14,508 nt of DNA from JALYNX01 sp044867525 (GCA_044867525.1 JBIOVB010000028.1:1-14508), one strand, 5' to 3'. Numbered from the stretch's first letter, positions 1-7,176 are shown. Notes: generated by a model not told the origin, from the letters alone. Made by a program: numbers and translations.

Positions 1-475
1 ACTCCGCGGTTGCGGGAGAGTCGCCCCCCTCCAGCATCGCCTTCAACTCGCGGAACGCCTGCCATTCCCTTGCTGCGATGTCGGCACCGGCCGGTGTCGA
101 CTCGAGGAGATCGAAGAGCCCGGGCTCGTGGCACACCAGCCTCGCCACCAGCTCGGGGTGGGCCGCTGCGAAGCGGAGGGCGATGTTCGAGCCGTAGGAG
201 TTGGCGACGAGATGGGTGGGTGCGATCCCGAGATGATCGACCAGGGCGGCGAGATCGGCGACGTCGTCGTGCACCGTCACGCCATTGGAGTCGCCGGTGC
301 TCTCGCCATGCCCCCGGAGGTCGTAGCTGACCACCTGAAATGACGGCTCGAGGTTGGGGATCAGCGGGCCCCAGGTCCGGCGGTCGGTCCACGAACCATG
401 AATGAGGACCACCGGCTGTCCGGTTCCGTCGATCTGATAGGCGAGGGGCGTGCCGTTGAGGTTGGTGACGGGCAT
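1..475 (-). CDS. alpha/beta hydrolase, C-terminus beyond the window
   Basis: N-terminal 158 codons of an alpha/beta-hydrolase-fold enzyme, read on the minus strand from ATG at 475 and still open at the window edge. Residues 20-30 (QPVVLIHGSWT) form the strand with the HG oxyanion element. YDLRGHGEST at 51-60 is the typical loop after the next strand. LVANSYGSN at 89-97 is the nucleophile elbow with Ser93, an Ala-x-Ser-x-Gly version of GxSxG. The catalytic Asp and His would lie in the missing part. The substrate cannot be told: esterases, haloperoxidase-like enzymes and C-C hydrolases share this fold. It starts 17 bp after the HNH gene on the same strand, so the two may be co-transcribed. The ribosome site is weak (AGGGG about 12 nt upstream). 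The fold is secure, the function is not. Confidence 0.85.
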   Translation of the reverse strand, partial: MPVTNLNGTPLAYQIDGTGQPVVLIHGSWTDRRTWGPLIPNLEPSFQVVSYDLRGHGESTGDSNGVTVHDDVADLAALVDHLGIAPTHLVANSYGSNIALRFAAAHPELVARLVCHEPGLFDLLESTPAGADIAAREWQAFRELKAMLEGGDSPATAE

Positions 476-492
476 CGGCCCAGTCTGCCCCT

Positions 493-1731
493 TCACGGAC
501 CGCGCGACAGTCGCTGCATCTCCCACATCACCTCGATGAACCGGGCAGGTGTGGGCGGCTCGGGCTCTGGGATCTCGAAGAAGGGAGACCGATATGGCCG
601 AGACGGGCGGGGCGTTCCGAGGCGGGTGCCATCCGGTCGATAGATCCGGAGTGCGCCGGGCTTGCCCTCGATCCGCCAACCCGCCTGGTGGACCAGGACA
701 TGGTGGTGCCGACAGAGCAGGACCAGATTCTCGATTTTGGTCTCTCCGCCTTGGCTCCAGTGTTGGAGATGATGGGCGTCGCACCAGGTCGACGGGCGAT
801 CACATCCCGGGAAGACGCAGTGCCTGTCCCGGGCGGAGATCGCGGCCCGCAGGGCAGGGGTTACGAGGCGCTGGGTCCGGCCGACATCGAGAGGTCGACT
901 CTCAGGACCGAACACCACCCTGGTCAGGTTGGCGTCGCATGCGATCCGCTCCACCTCCTCGGCAGTGAGAAAGGTGCCACGACCGGTCTCCGAGATTCCG
1001 GGCTCACCGCGGCCGAGTGTCTTCGCGGAGACGTGCACGATGATGTCGGGTCGGCGGGAGGATCCGTTGAGGATGTCGACCAGTAGGTCGGCGCGGCGCG
1101 CCGGTGTGGATCGAGTGTCCTCCTCGGCCGGCGGCCCGGGGTCGAGTTGGGCGATCAGCCTCTCACCGGCCTCGATGTCAACCCATCCGTTGAGGCGGAC
1201 CATGTCGCCATCCCGGCGCAGGGTGAAGGACCTCAGGTCTCGGACCAGGTCCCGCTGCGAAGCTAGATCGTCCCTGGCCACAGTGTCCAGCCAATAGTCG
1301 ATGAGTTTCCTCAGGTCCCGGATTAGGGGGGTCTCCAGGGCGAGGGCGAGGAGATCCTCCTCGGCCTCAACGAAGGCATCGGGGGCGACGAACATCCCGG
1401 CCAGGAGCACGTCGACCTGGGCGCCGCTGATCGACCCGGCTCGATAGGCGCTGGCGGTGAGCGGTGCCTGGGTGAGCCCATTGGCACGGGTGACGAGCCG
1501 TTGCGCCTCGCCGGGGTGAAGCGCCATCCGGTGCTTTAGGTATGCGGTCAACGACGGGTAGCCGTCCCGGGTGAACGCCTTTGAATCCCCGGCTCGAGCG
1601 AGTAGCTCCGCCAGTCTGGCTTCGTCACGGTCCCGTTTGGTGAACAGGGTTTCGAGCTCGTCGAGGAGGTCCTCGGGCGCGACGTCGGCATGGGGAGTCG
1701 TCTGGTCCGGTCTTTCGAGCACGTCGAACAT
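493..1731 (-). CDS. DUF222 / HNH endonuclease domain protein (13E12 repeat family)
   Basis: 412 residues. The N-terminal three quarters (about 20-290) match the DUF222 pattern common in actinobacteria. The C-terminus carries an HNH nuclease module at about 299-349: Cys305 and Cys310 in CVFPGC, then CDAHH at 317-321, Asn335, and CRHHH at 340-344. These supply the structural zinc cysteines and the catalytic His-Asn-His residues, so the nuclease looks intact. The acidic-proline tail after 385 is probably disordered. Such proteins occur in many diverged copies per actinobacterial genome (the REP13E12 family of Mycobacterium tuberculosis); their cellular role is unsettled, with DNA cleavage or repair and mobility both proposed. 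The ATG at 1731 lies inside a LexA-type operator, which suggests SOS control. A TAGG about 11 nt upstream could serve as a weak ribosome site, or the message may be leaderless. Family confident, role unknown. Confidence 0.92.
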   Translation of the reverse strand: MFDVLERPDQTTPHADVAPEDLLDELETLFTKRDRDEARLAELLARAGDSKAFTRDGYPSLTAYLKHRMALHPGEAQRLVTRANGLTQAPLTASAYRAGSISGAQVDVLLAGMFVAPDAFVEAEEDLLALALETPLIRDLRKLIDYWLDTVARDDLASQRDLVRDLRSFTLRRDGDMVRLNGWVDIEAGERLIAQLDPGPPAEEDTRSTPARRADLLVDILNGSSRRPDIIVHVSAKTLGRGEPGISETGRGTFLTAEEVERIACDANLTRVVFGPESRPLDVGRTQRLVTPALRAAISARDRHCVFPGCDRPSTWCDAHHLQHWSQGGETKIENLVLLCRHHHVLVHQAGWRIEGKPGALRIYRPDGTRLGTPRPSRPYRSPFFEIPEPEPPTPARFIEVMWEMQRLSRGP

Positions 1732-1739
1732 ATGTTCGC
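1724..1739. promoter_or_regulatory. LexA-binding SOS box over the HNH gene start
   Basis: TCGAACATATGTTCGC matches the actinobacterial SOS box TCGAAC-N4-GTTCGA at 11 of 12 defined positions and contains a perfect 14-bp palindrome at 1725-1738. It spans the ATG of the minus-strand DUF222-HNH gene (1729-1731), so bound LexA would block the promoter or the initiating polymerase. Members of the same family in M. tuberculosis are reported to be LexA-regulated, which supports the call. Binding itself is inferred. Confidence 0.8.
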
Positions 1740-1763
1740 TAACCTACCGACCCCCTGTGACAA
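1736..1763 (-). promoter_or_regulatory. possible promoter of the HNH gene
   Basis: On the minus strand TTGTCA (1763-1758) is followed after 16 bp by TAGCGA (1741-1736). The -35 is good and the -10 is weak. Initiation would fall close to the ATG at 1731, giving a leaderless or nearly leaderless message, and the LexA box would overlap the -10 and start point. This is consistent with repression but is a weak sequence match. Confidence 0.35.
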
Positions 1764-1805
1764 GTTCTAGATGGTTGTTTCGGATTTTTCTCTGGAGCCA
1801 ACTGA

Positions 1806-2573
1806 TCAGGGTTCCTCGAACTGTTCTTGTGGCTCGGGGAAGACGTACGGGTCGAACGAAACGGAGATTCGACTGGCGATCTTTGGCACGGAATACACAA
1901 GGTCGTACTTCGAGGACAGTGATTTGCTATCGCGCATCAGGTCGTAGATTTGATCGACGTTCAGTGGGATATCGGATGGAACACTCGTCATTTGTTCTCC
2001 TGTCAAGGCGTCGACGACCTGTCTCGGCTGCCCGTCGACGACTTCAACGTGGTACTGAGTGGGGTTTACCGAACCGCTAGGGACCTTCAAGAGAAGTCGA
2101 TAGTCCGCCACTCCGTTTGCGGTCCAAATCTCACGCTGACGGTCGAAGAGGTCTCGGTCGGTCGGCTGTCCGCGGTACCCGTCGATTCCCCAGAACTCAG
2201 CGAGGTCGGCGCAGCGGATATGCCCTTCGGAGGCGAGCAAACCACCCGCTTCTGCCATTTGCCCACTGATCATCTCTTCAGGCTGCTCGTCTCCCGGACC
2301 TGGTTCCCAGTGGCCGATCTCCCACTGATGGGCCATGTCGTCGAGGATCATCCCTGCCTGCTCGTGTCCAAGCTCCCCGATTCGCTTCGCGAGGCGCGCG
2401 AAATAGGCGGGCTCTTCCTCGATGCTCGTCGACGAGGAATAGAAGAAGTCGACGCAGGCGCGGTCCTCCGAGCTCATCTCGACGTCCGACAGCGGCGCTT
2501 CGCCAGCCGTACCGACGCAGCCAACAAGCAGCAAGCAAGGGCCAAGGAAGAGTCTTCGAAGGGGTCGTGTCAT
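1806..2573 (-). CDS. DUF6174-like lipoprotein, full-length copy
   Basis: 255 residues beginning with a lipoprotein signal: Arg at 3, 6 and 7, a short hydrophobic core, and lipobox LVGC at 16-19, so Cys19 should be lipidated and the protein anchored outside the membrane. Residues 30-140 are acidic with no fold I recognise. From about 143 to 240 the pattern fits DUF6174: REIW..NGV.DYRLLL, then QYHVEVVDGQ, TGE and NVDQIYDLM. The function of that family is unknown. A diverged partial copy lies at 4085-4669; the similarity starts at Gly87 (GHWEPGPGDEQPE) and runs to the C-terminus. It is divergent from the nuclease homologue at 2642. The ribosome site before ATG 2573 is weak. Lipoprotein nature is confident, domain assignment moderate. 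Confidence 0.8.
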   Translation of the reverse strand: MTRPLRRLFLGPCLLLVGCVGTAGEAPLSDVEMSSEDRACVDFFYSSSTSIEEEPAYFARLAKRIGELGHEQAGMILDDMAHQWEIGHWEPGPGDEQPEEMISGQMAEAGGLLASEGHIRCADLAEFWGIDGYRGQPTDRDLFDRQREIWTANGVADYRLLLKVPSGSVNPTQYHVEVVDGQPRQVVDALTGEQMTSVPSDIPLNVDQIYDLMRDSKSLSSKYDLVYSVPKIASRISVSFDPYVFPEPQEQFEEP

Positions 2574-2641
2574 CTCATTGGACGTTATCGGCGGCTATCC
2601 CAACGATCAGGAGTCTCGCTCGGCTCTCTACCATCTCGACC

Positions 2642-3604
2642 ATGAGCAAGGCTCTCACCAGGGAGGAGCTCGAGTCGGCACGCTGCTGGTGGGAGGCGGC
2701 AGATCGTGTCCCCGGTCGGCCCGCGATGACCGAATTCCGGCAAAGCCTCCGCTTCCATCAGGCGAAGTGGCGCCAGGCAAACGGCCACCCCATAGGCACC
2801 CAACCCCTCGCCCCCAGACCCACCGACAGCAAGGTGGCCGCGGTGGGAAGCCGGATCCCCATCGAGTACGCCCGGGACACCGGGGCCAACTTCCTCACCA
2901 AATCGGCACTGGATTCGGCGCGCGCCAGGACCTCGTTCATCGAGCCGCACCAGAGCTTCGATCACCAGCGGCTGTGGGCCGACCTGCTCTCTTCGACGGC
3001 GATGGCCTTCAATCTGTTCGGTGACCTGGCCGCCGACATTCGACTCGCCGACAGAGCCGTGCACGCCTGGTGGCCGGACGTTCCGGGGACCGTGTCCGAG
3101 GTGCGGTTCGCCCATTCTCCGGGCCGGTTCGATGACTCGTACCTGGGGAATCTGAGCGATTTCGAGGCCGCCTTCATCCTCGATCTGGAGGACGGCTCGA
3201 AGGGAATTGTCGGCATCAACGCCAACTATCACGAGCGGATCAAGGCGGAGACCCCGAAGCCGATCCGGGCCGCGCACTACGGCGGGATCGGAGAGAAATC
3301 GGGTGCTTTCGCTCCGGGGGCGATCGACTCGGTCAACCGCCGCAGTGACCTACTCGAGATGTGGCTCCGACACCTGTTGCTGCTGTCAATGCTGCAACAC
3401 CCGAGCAGGCAATGGGCCTGGGGAAGGTACGTCGTCCTCTATCCAGCGGGAAGTCCGGATTTCGTCGAGGCCTCGGCTCGTTACCAGGGACTCCTCGTCG
3501 ATGAGTCCACATTCTCGCCGGTAACCGTGGAGAGCCTGCTCGACTCGGGTCAGCTGGAGGAGAAGACCGCAACCGCCTTGCGCGGGCGGTACCTCCCGGA
3601 CTGA
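2642..3604 (+). CDS. PGN_0703-type PD-(D/E)XK nuclease homologue, probably catalytically inactive
   Basis: 320 residues from ATG 2642. An upstream in-frame ATG at 2567 would add 25 residues with no family resemblance and run into the divergent gene, so it was not used. No strong ribosome site precedes 2642. The family pattern is clear: FNLFGDLAADIRLA (123-136), VRFAHSPGRFDDSYLGNLSDFEAAF (a stretch at 154-178), GIVGINANYHE (188-198), then LLEMWLRHLLLLSMLQ (237-252) and WGRYVVLYPAG (260-270). As I remember the family, the core is FEHSPGR, an AFD aspartate and an acidic-x-Lys before YHE. Here these are Ala157, Glu175, Asn193 and Asn195, so metal-dependent cleavage seems lost although the rest is well kept. 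No methyltransferase is nearby, so this is not a recognisable restriction-modification pair. Family likely, loss of activity inferred from memory of the alignment. Confidence 0.8.
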   Translation: MSKALTREELESARCWWEAADRVPGRPAMTEFRQSLRFHQAKWRQANGHPIGTQPLAPRPTDSKVAAVGSRIPIEYARDTGANFLTKSALDSARARTSFIEPHQSFDHQRLWADLLSSTAMAFNLFGDLAADIRLADRAVHAWWPDVPGTVSEVRFAHSPGRFDDSYLGNLSDFEAAFILDLEDGSKGIVGINANYHERIKAETPKPIRAAHYGGIGEKSGAFAPGAIDSVNRRSDLLEMWLRHLLLLSMLQHPSRQWAWGRYVVLYPAGSPDFVEASARYQGLLVDESTFSPVTVESLLDSGQLEEKTATALRGRYLPD

Positions 3605-3607
3605 GCC

Positions 3608-4003
3608 TCAGACAGGGCCGAGCAGATCCCACCGGTTGCCGCAGATGTCGAGGAATACAGCGACCCGTCCGTAGCCCTTTCTGCGTGGCTCGGTCACGAA
3701 CTCCACGCCGCCAGAAACCAGCCGCTGGTAGGTCGCCTCGAAGTCCTCAACGCGAAGGAAGAATCCGACGCGTCCCGCCACCTGGTTGCCGATCACGAGA
3801 GCCTGTTGGTCGCCATCCGCGCGGGCGAGCAAGATGCCGGTCTCTGCGCCACGAGGTCGCACCACGACCCATCGCTTGGGCCGGCCATCGTTGGTCAGCG
3901 AAGGAGAGTCCTCGACGAGCTCGAAGTCGAGGACCTCGACGAAGAACTCGATGGCCGGATCGTAATCCTCGACGACGATGGTCACCAGTTCGAGCCATGC
4001 CAT
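3608..4003 (-). CDS. VOC / glyoxalase-fold protein
   Basis: 131 residues of one vicinal-oxygen-chelate unit pair: ELVTIVVEDYDPAIEFFVEV near the N-terminus is the usual beta-alpha opening, and VAGRVGFFLRVEDFEATYQR followed by a G-VEFV-EPRR--YGRVAVFLDICGN-WDL-GP ending is the second half. Family members include glyoxalase I, fosfomycin-resistance enzymes, extradiol dioxygenases and bleomycin-binding proteins; nothing here picks one. The start at 4003 follows GGGAG with 8 nt spacing. A longer frame to 4051 adds 16 residues with no family match. The stop is 3 bp from the stop of the convergent nuclease homologue. Confidence 0.88.
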   Translation of the reverse strand: MAWLELVTIVVEDYDPAIEFFVEVLDFELVEDSPSLTNDGRPKRWVVVRPRGAETGILLARADGDQQALVIGNQVAGRVGFFLRVEDFEATYQRLVSGGVEFVTEPRRKGYGRVAVFLDICGNRWDLLGPV

Positions 4004-4084
4004 GACGGAGTCTCCCACAGGACTGGAGCGCCCTTTCTCGCCTGACACCACAAAGCGCCGGCGCTGCGCGGCCTGGACAACGTT

Positions 4085-4669
4085 TCAGGCCTCCTCAAAT
4101 GCCTCGTCCATCGGCTGATTAAAGTCTTTGAGATCGAACCAGATGAGGAGTCGATCAGCGGGAGCAGGAACTCCATGAACCAGGTCGTATCTGGTGGTGA
4201 GCGCCCCACCGGAACGTATCTCGGCATGAATCTCGTCAACCGTCAGGGAAAGGTCCAGGTTTCCAGCATCGATTGGTTCTCCGGTCGGCGCGTCGAGGAC
4301 CCGCTCGACTCGACCTTCGACGACCTCGATGTGATACTGAGTGACGGGACCGGCTCCAGCATCCGCAACGGCCACCAGCAGCCGACATGACTTGACGCCG
4401 TTGGCGGACCATATTTGCCGTTGTCGCTCGAGGATCTCCCGATCTGTCGGCTCCCCGCGGTAGCCCTCCACCCCCCATGCTTTACTGAGGTCTGCGCAGC
4501 GGATGTGCCCAGCCGATCCGAGCAAGGCCGCTGCCTCAGCCATTTGAGCGCTCATCGCAAGCTCCGGCTGCTCTTCGCCGGGCTCGGGCTCCCAGTATCC
4601 GAGCCGGAGTGGTGGAAGCCAAACGGAGTCAGGGCCGATTGAAAGGGCAGCGGCCCTATGACCGGCCAC
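4085..4669 (-). CDS. 5'-truncated paralogue of the DUF6174-like lipoprotein (possible pseudogene)
   Basis: From about 4602 to its stop at 4085 this frame is a clear relative of the lipoprotein at 1806-2573. Compare GYWEPEPGEEQPE with GHWEPGPGDEQPE, AGHIRCADL with EGHIRCADL, RQRQIWSANGV with RQREIWTANGV, and QYHIEVVEG with QYHVEVVDG. The equivalent of the first 86 residues, including signal peptide and lipidated Cys, is missing; the frame upstream has no similarity and runs into the lipoprotein gene ending at 4713. The only reasonable start I see is a GTG at 4669 (GGGACG 9 nt upstream), which would give a 194-residue protein without a signal. The conserved open frame argues that it was long under selection; loss of its export signal argues that it is now dead or mislocalised. 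A TyrRLL to CysRLL change lies in the DUF6174 motif. Confidence 0.55.
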   Translation of the reverse strand: MAGHRAAALSIGPDSVWLPPLRLGYWEPEPGEEQPELAMSAQMAEAAALLGSAGHIRCADLSKAWGVEGYRGEPTDREILERQRQIWSANGVKSCRLLVAVADAGAGPVTQYHIEVVEGRVERVLDAPTGEPIDAGNLDLSLTVDEIHAEIRSGGALTTRYDLVHGVPAPADRLLIWFDLKDFNQPMDEAFEEA

Positions 4670-4712
4670 GTTCGACGCCGTCCCACGGCTGAACAGCAGG
4701 ACCGTGCAGCGT

Positions 4713-5114
4713 CTAGCTAGGGACGAGCGTCTCGCCGTCTGGTTCGATGCGCCCAGATACGCACGATGGACCACACTCAGGTCCGTTCGGACTGCTCACC
4801 TCGAGCTGGATCCGGCCATCTGCTTGCCGAGTTGCTGTTGAACCACGCGCTGTCAGGGTCAACTCAACGGTGTCTCCGGGTGCTAGGTCGTCGGGGCCGG
4901 GGACGTCGAAGGTTATGACAGCACTCGTTGTGTCGACGACCTGCTCCTCGCAGGTGTTCTCGACACATAGTTCCACCGTGATTGGTTCTTCGCCGAGCCA
5001 CGCCCCAAGGACCACTGAATCGATACTGACCTGACCGAAGCAACCCATGATCGTGCAGCCAGCCGTGCAGGCGGCGAGCGTCCACGCTGTGACGAAGGCA
5101 CCTAGCGCTTTCAT
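4713..5114 (-). CDS. small Cys-rich lipoprotein of unknown function
   Basis: 133 residues. The N-terminus MKALGAFVTAWTLAACTAGC is a short signal with lipobox LAAC (Cys16); TAGC at 17-20 is a less likely alternative. The mature part has Cys at 20, 25, 50, 55, 114 and 118, which could form disulfides outside the cell. Alternating hydrophobic stretches (ITVELCVEN, SAVITFDVPG, TVELTLTARGS, RIQLEVSSP) suggest a beta-sandwich. I recognise no named family. It begins 18 bp after the stop of the secreted protease and is almost surely in its transcript, so it may anchor, protect or inhibit the protease; that is inference only. No good ribosome site precedes the ATG, so translation may be coupled to the upstream gene. 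Confidence 0.72.
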   Translation of the reverse strand: MKALGAFVTAWTLAACTAGCTIMGCFGQVSIDSVVLGAWLGEEPITVELCVENTCEEQVVDTTSAVITFDVPGPDDLAPGDTVELTLTARGSTATRQADGRIQLEVSSPNGPECGPSCVSGRIEPDGETLVPS

Positions 5115-5132
5115 CGCCCGGGGCGAGTGGAC

Positions 5133-6383
5133 CTATCCGTCGCCATCGGCGGCCAACCTCAGTTCCACGCCGAAATAGGACAGCACGTGGTAGATGTGGT
5201 TGGCCCAACCATTGGAGTGGTTGTTCGGATTGCGTTCGTAAAGGCTGCCCATTGCTTTTACATTGACCCCGCCCAAGTAGAAATAGACGGGTGCGCCCGA
5301 GTCTCCGCCAGCGATTGGAAAGTTACTATTCAACACGATTCGGAAGCTGTAGCCAGAGTTCTTGCCGGCGGGAGCGTCTTGGACGTCAGCAATGACACCG
5401 CACTTGAGGGCATGCGCGTGGTCATTCGCGTTGTTGTACGCTGTCCCTCCTGCCAGCTTTAGACACACTGGCAGATTCTGCGAGTAGTGGCTTATTCCTG
5501 TTGCCTCGCTGGTGACGTCACGCCAGACCTGTCCAGATACATAGATCTTGGGTCGAACAATGGCCGCCTCGTATCGCTCCCAGTAGTAGGCCATGTCAAG
5601 CGCTGCGTTGTCCGCCCACGAGCCGACGTTCCCCATCGACATTGCCGTGAAGGTATTTGCGAGTCCGGTGTTTGCCCAACCGACGCTCATGTGATCATTG
5701 CTGGGCGCGCAGTGCCCCGCGGTAGTGACTCCGTCATTGGGTCCCGATAGCGCCGAAACAGCAAACCCGGTCGTGCAGCGTGCAGGCGTAGGGGAGCTGT
5801 CACAGGATGGCCAGGTGTCCACATTCTCGTACGGGAAGTTGTCCGTGCGCGTGGCAGATACCCGTCCGCCTTCGACGTACCCGTCGTTGTTGCAGCCCGA
5901 AGCCGCAATCTCCTCACCCTCGACTTGGGGCGCCTCGTCCGTCTCCGGCTGACCCACCTCGATGAAAGTCTTCCCTTCGATGAATCCGTAGGAAGCCAGA
6001 TCTGACAAGGTGCGATCGCGCGCTCCCTCACTCCGAACATAGAGCGTCAGCTCATCGCCGCTAGTTGGAAAGTCTGAGCCGAATGAAGATCCGAGGAGCT
6101 CGTCGCCGAGTTCATCGGCAACGGCAGTTAGCGCGAGGTGCTGCTGGACCTGTCGCTCCATGATGCTCTGCGTCTCCTCTAACGATAGGTCGTACGCTTT
6201 CGCGAAATCTGCGTACTCGGGTGGAGGGTTTCCAGGTTGTCCGGTGTCGTTGATGGGATGATCAATCGGCACGTCCGAGGTTGGAATGTCGGATGGGTCC
6301 CCCATGTGCTGGTCATCCTCCGCCAATGCAATTGCGGTGGTGGTGCCAAACAGAATCATCACAACGATCGCGAGCCTGCGCAT
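5133..6383 (-). CDS. secreted chymotrypsin-fold (S1) serine protease, streptogrisin-like
   Basis: 416 residues: signal peptide at 1-21 (MRRLAIVVMILFGTTTAIALA), a pro-region to about 160 that includes a helix EYADFAKAYDLSLEETQSIM (56-75) like those of alpha-lytic/streptogrisin pro-domains, then the protease. The triad is His224 in TTAGHC, Asp263 in ALDMAYY and Ser362 in GGDSGAPV. Cys203-Cys225 would be the His-loop disulfide; Cys307-Cys328 is a probable second. The pro-region should fold the enzyme and be cleaved after export. ATG 6383 was chosen because AGGAA sits 7 nt upstream and the signal peptide begins there; a longer frame to 6455 adds 24 residues before the signal. The downstream lipoprotein gene is 18 bp away. 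Class is confident; target proteins are unknown. Confidence 0.93.
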   Translation of the reverse strand: MRRLAIVVMILFGTTTAIALAEDDQHMGDPSDIPTSDVPIDHPINDTGQPGNPPPEYADFAKAYDLSLEETQSIMERQVQQHLALTAVADELGDELLGSSFGSDFPTSGDELTLYVRSEGARDRTLSDLASYGFIEGKTFIEVGQPETDEAPQVEGEEIAASGCNNDGYVEGGRVSATRTDNFPYENVDTWPSCDSSPTPARCTTGFAVSALSGPNDGVTTAGHCAPSNDHMSVGWANTGLANTFTAMSMGNVGSWADNAALDMAYYWERYEAAIVRPKIYVSGQVWRDVTSEATGISHYSQNLPVCLKLAGGTAYNNANDHAHALKCGVIADVQDAPAGKNSGYSFRIVLNSNFPIAGGDSGAPVYFYLGGVNVKAMGSLYERNPNNHSNGWANHIYHVLSYFGVELRLAADGDG

Positions 6384-6743
6384 TGTGGCTTCCTTTCCCT
6401 GCAGCCTCTCACGGATGCGGACCCCCACCCCAACGCGGAAACTACCGGAAAACACTCCGACTGACTAGAGGTCAATCGAGCCCAACCTCAGACGGGTGCG
6501 ACGAAACGCAAAGCCGCCAAGCTCATATCGTTAAGACGCCATTCAGAGGGTCGGTTCGGCCAGCGCGACTCCGCCGGAGTGGTCGCCTGCTGCAACAACG
6601 GCGATGTGGAAAATCGCTCGGGACGGATTCACCGAACGAGCGTCGATCCACCGCGTCCGGTCTTCTCATCCATCTCTCTTCCCACACCCGAGTTTCCACA
6701 CCCCCGCGTTCCCCTTATACTTTGCCCATCCCGCGAACCCCCT
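6384..6743. other. 360-bp divergent intergenic region
   Basis: Separates the minus-strand protease from the plus-strand tRNA-Trp. The right end holds the tRNA promoter (6693-6721). The protease promoter should lie toward the left end; TTGACC occurs on the minus strand near 6470 but no well-spaced -10 follows, so I do not call it. Short open frames here lack ribosome sites and family resemblance, and I see no gene. Confidence 0.6.
6693..6721 (+). promoter_or_regulatory. sigma70-type promoter of tRNA-Trp (and probably secE-nusG)
   Basis: TTTCCA (6693-6698), a 17-bp spacer and TATACT (6716-6721) place the start point near 6728, about 16 nt before the mature tRNA. No terminator lies between the tRNA and secE, so the promoter may also serve secE-nusG. 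Confidence 0.7.
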
Positions 6744-6820
6744 AGGGGTGTAGCTCGAATTGGTAGAGCGCCGGTCTCCAAAACCGGAGGATGGGGGTTC
6801 GAGTCCCTCCGCCCCTGCCA
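6744..6820 (+). tRNA. trpT: tRNA-Trp (CCA anticodon)
   Basis: 77 nt cloverleaf. Acceptor AGGGGTG (6744-6750) pairs with CGCCCCT (6810-6816) with one G-T; D-arm GCTC/GAGC; anticodon stem CCGGT/ACCGG with loop CTCCAAA, giving anticodon CCA at 6778-6780; T-arm loop TTCGAGT. Discriminator G6817 and an encoded CCA tail (6818-6820). The tRNA-Trp, secE, nusG order is widespread in bacteria. Confidence 0.97.
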
Positions 6821-6852
6821 GACTTGATTCGAACGAGGCTTAGGAAACAGCG

Positions 6853-7176
6853 ATGAACCGAGAGATGCGCCGGCTTCAGGAGCGCGAGGAGCGGCTCCAA
6901 AAGAAGCAGGATCCCGATAAGGGCAAGTCGAATCGGCGCGCCCCGGCCACCACCGCGAAGCCTCAGGTCGAGCGCAAGTCCTTCTTCCATCGCATCCGGG
7001 ACTACCTCCACGAGGTTCGGGTCGAGCTGCGCAAGGTCACCTGGCCCACTCAAGAGCAGATGGTCGCCTTCACCACGGTGACCGTGGTCACCTGCGTGAT
7101 CCTCACCGCAGTCGTCTTCGGGCTCGATGTCCTCATGAAGGAGTTGGTGTTTTGGCTGGTGGCGAGGACGGGATGA
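6853..7176 (+). CDS. secE: protein translocase subunit SecE
   Basis: 107 residues. A charged cytoplasmic N-terminus (1-45, rich in Arg, Lys and Glu) precedes the amphipathic SecE signature YLHEVRVELRKVTWPTQEQM (51-70) and a single membrane helix at about 73-103. This is the one-helix form usual outside the enterobacteria. SecE clamps SecY in the SecYEG channel. The ribosome site AGGAA lies 7 nt before the ATG. It starts 32 bp after tRNA-Trp, and its TGA overlaps the nusG start (ATGA). Confidence 0.97.
   Translation: MNREMRRLQEREERLQKKQDPDKGKSNRRAPATTAKPQVERKSFFHRIRDYLHEVRVELRKVTWPTQEQMVAFTTVTVVTCVILTAVVFGLDVLMKELVFWLVARTG

Noticed and set aside
2585..3277. 230-codon minus-strand frame opposite the nuclease homologue
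   Set aside because: The plus-strand frame carries recognisable family motifs through its length, so the opposite frame is a shadow.
4054..4065. 12-bp palindrome AGCGCCGGCGCT after the truncated lipoprotein copy
   Set aside because: As RNA it leaves only a 4-bp stem with a 4-nt loop and no T-run, so it is not convincing as a terminator or operator.
6744..6820. tRNA-Trp as an integration (att) site for the block on its left
   Set aside because: Islands normally integrate at the tRNA 3' end; the block lies on the 5' side, the tRNA is complete, and I saw no repeat of its 3' end or any integrase.
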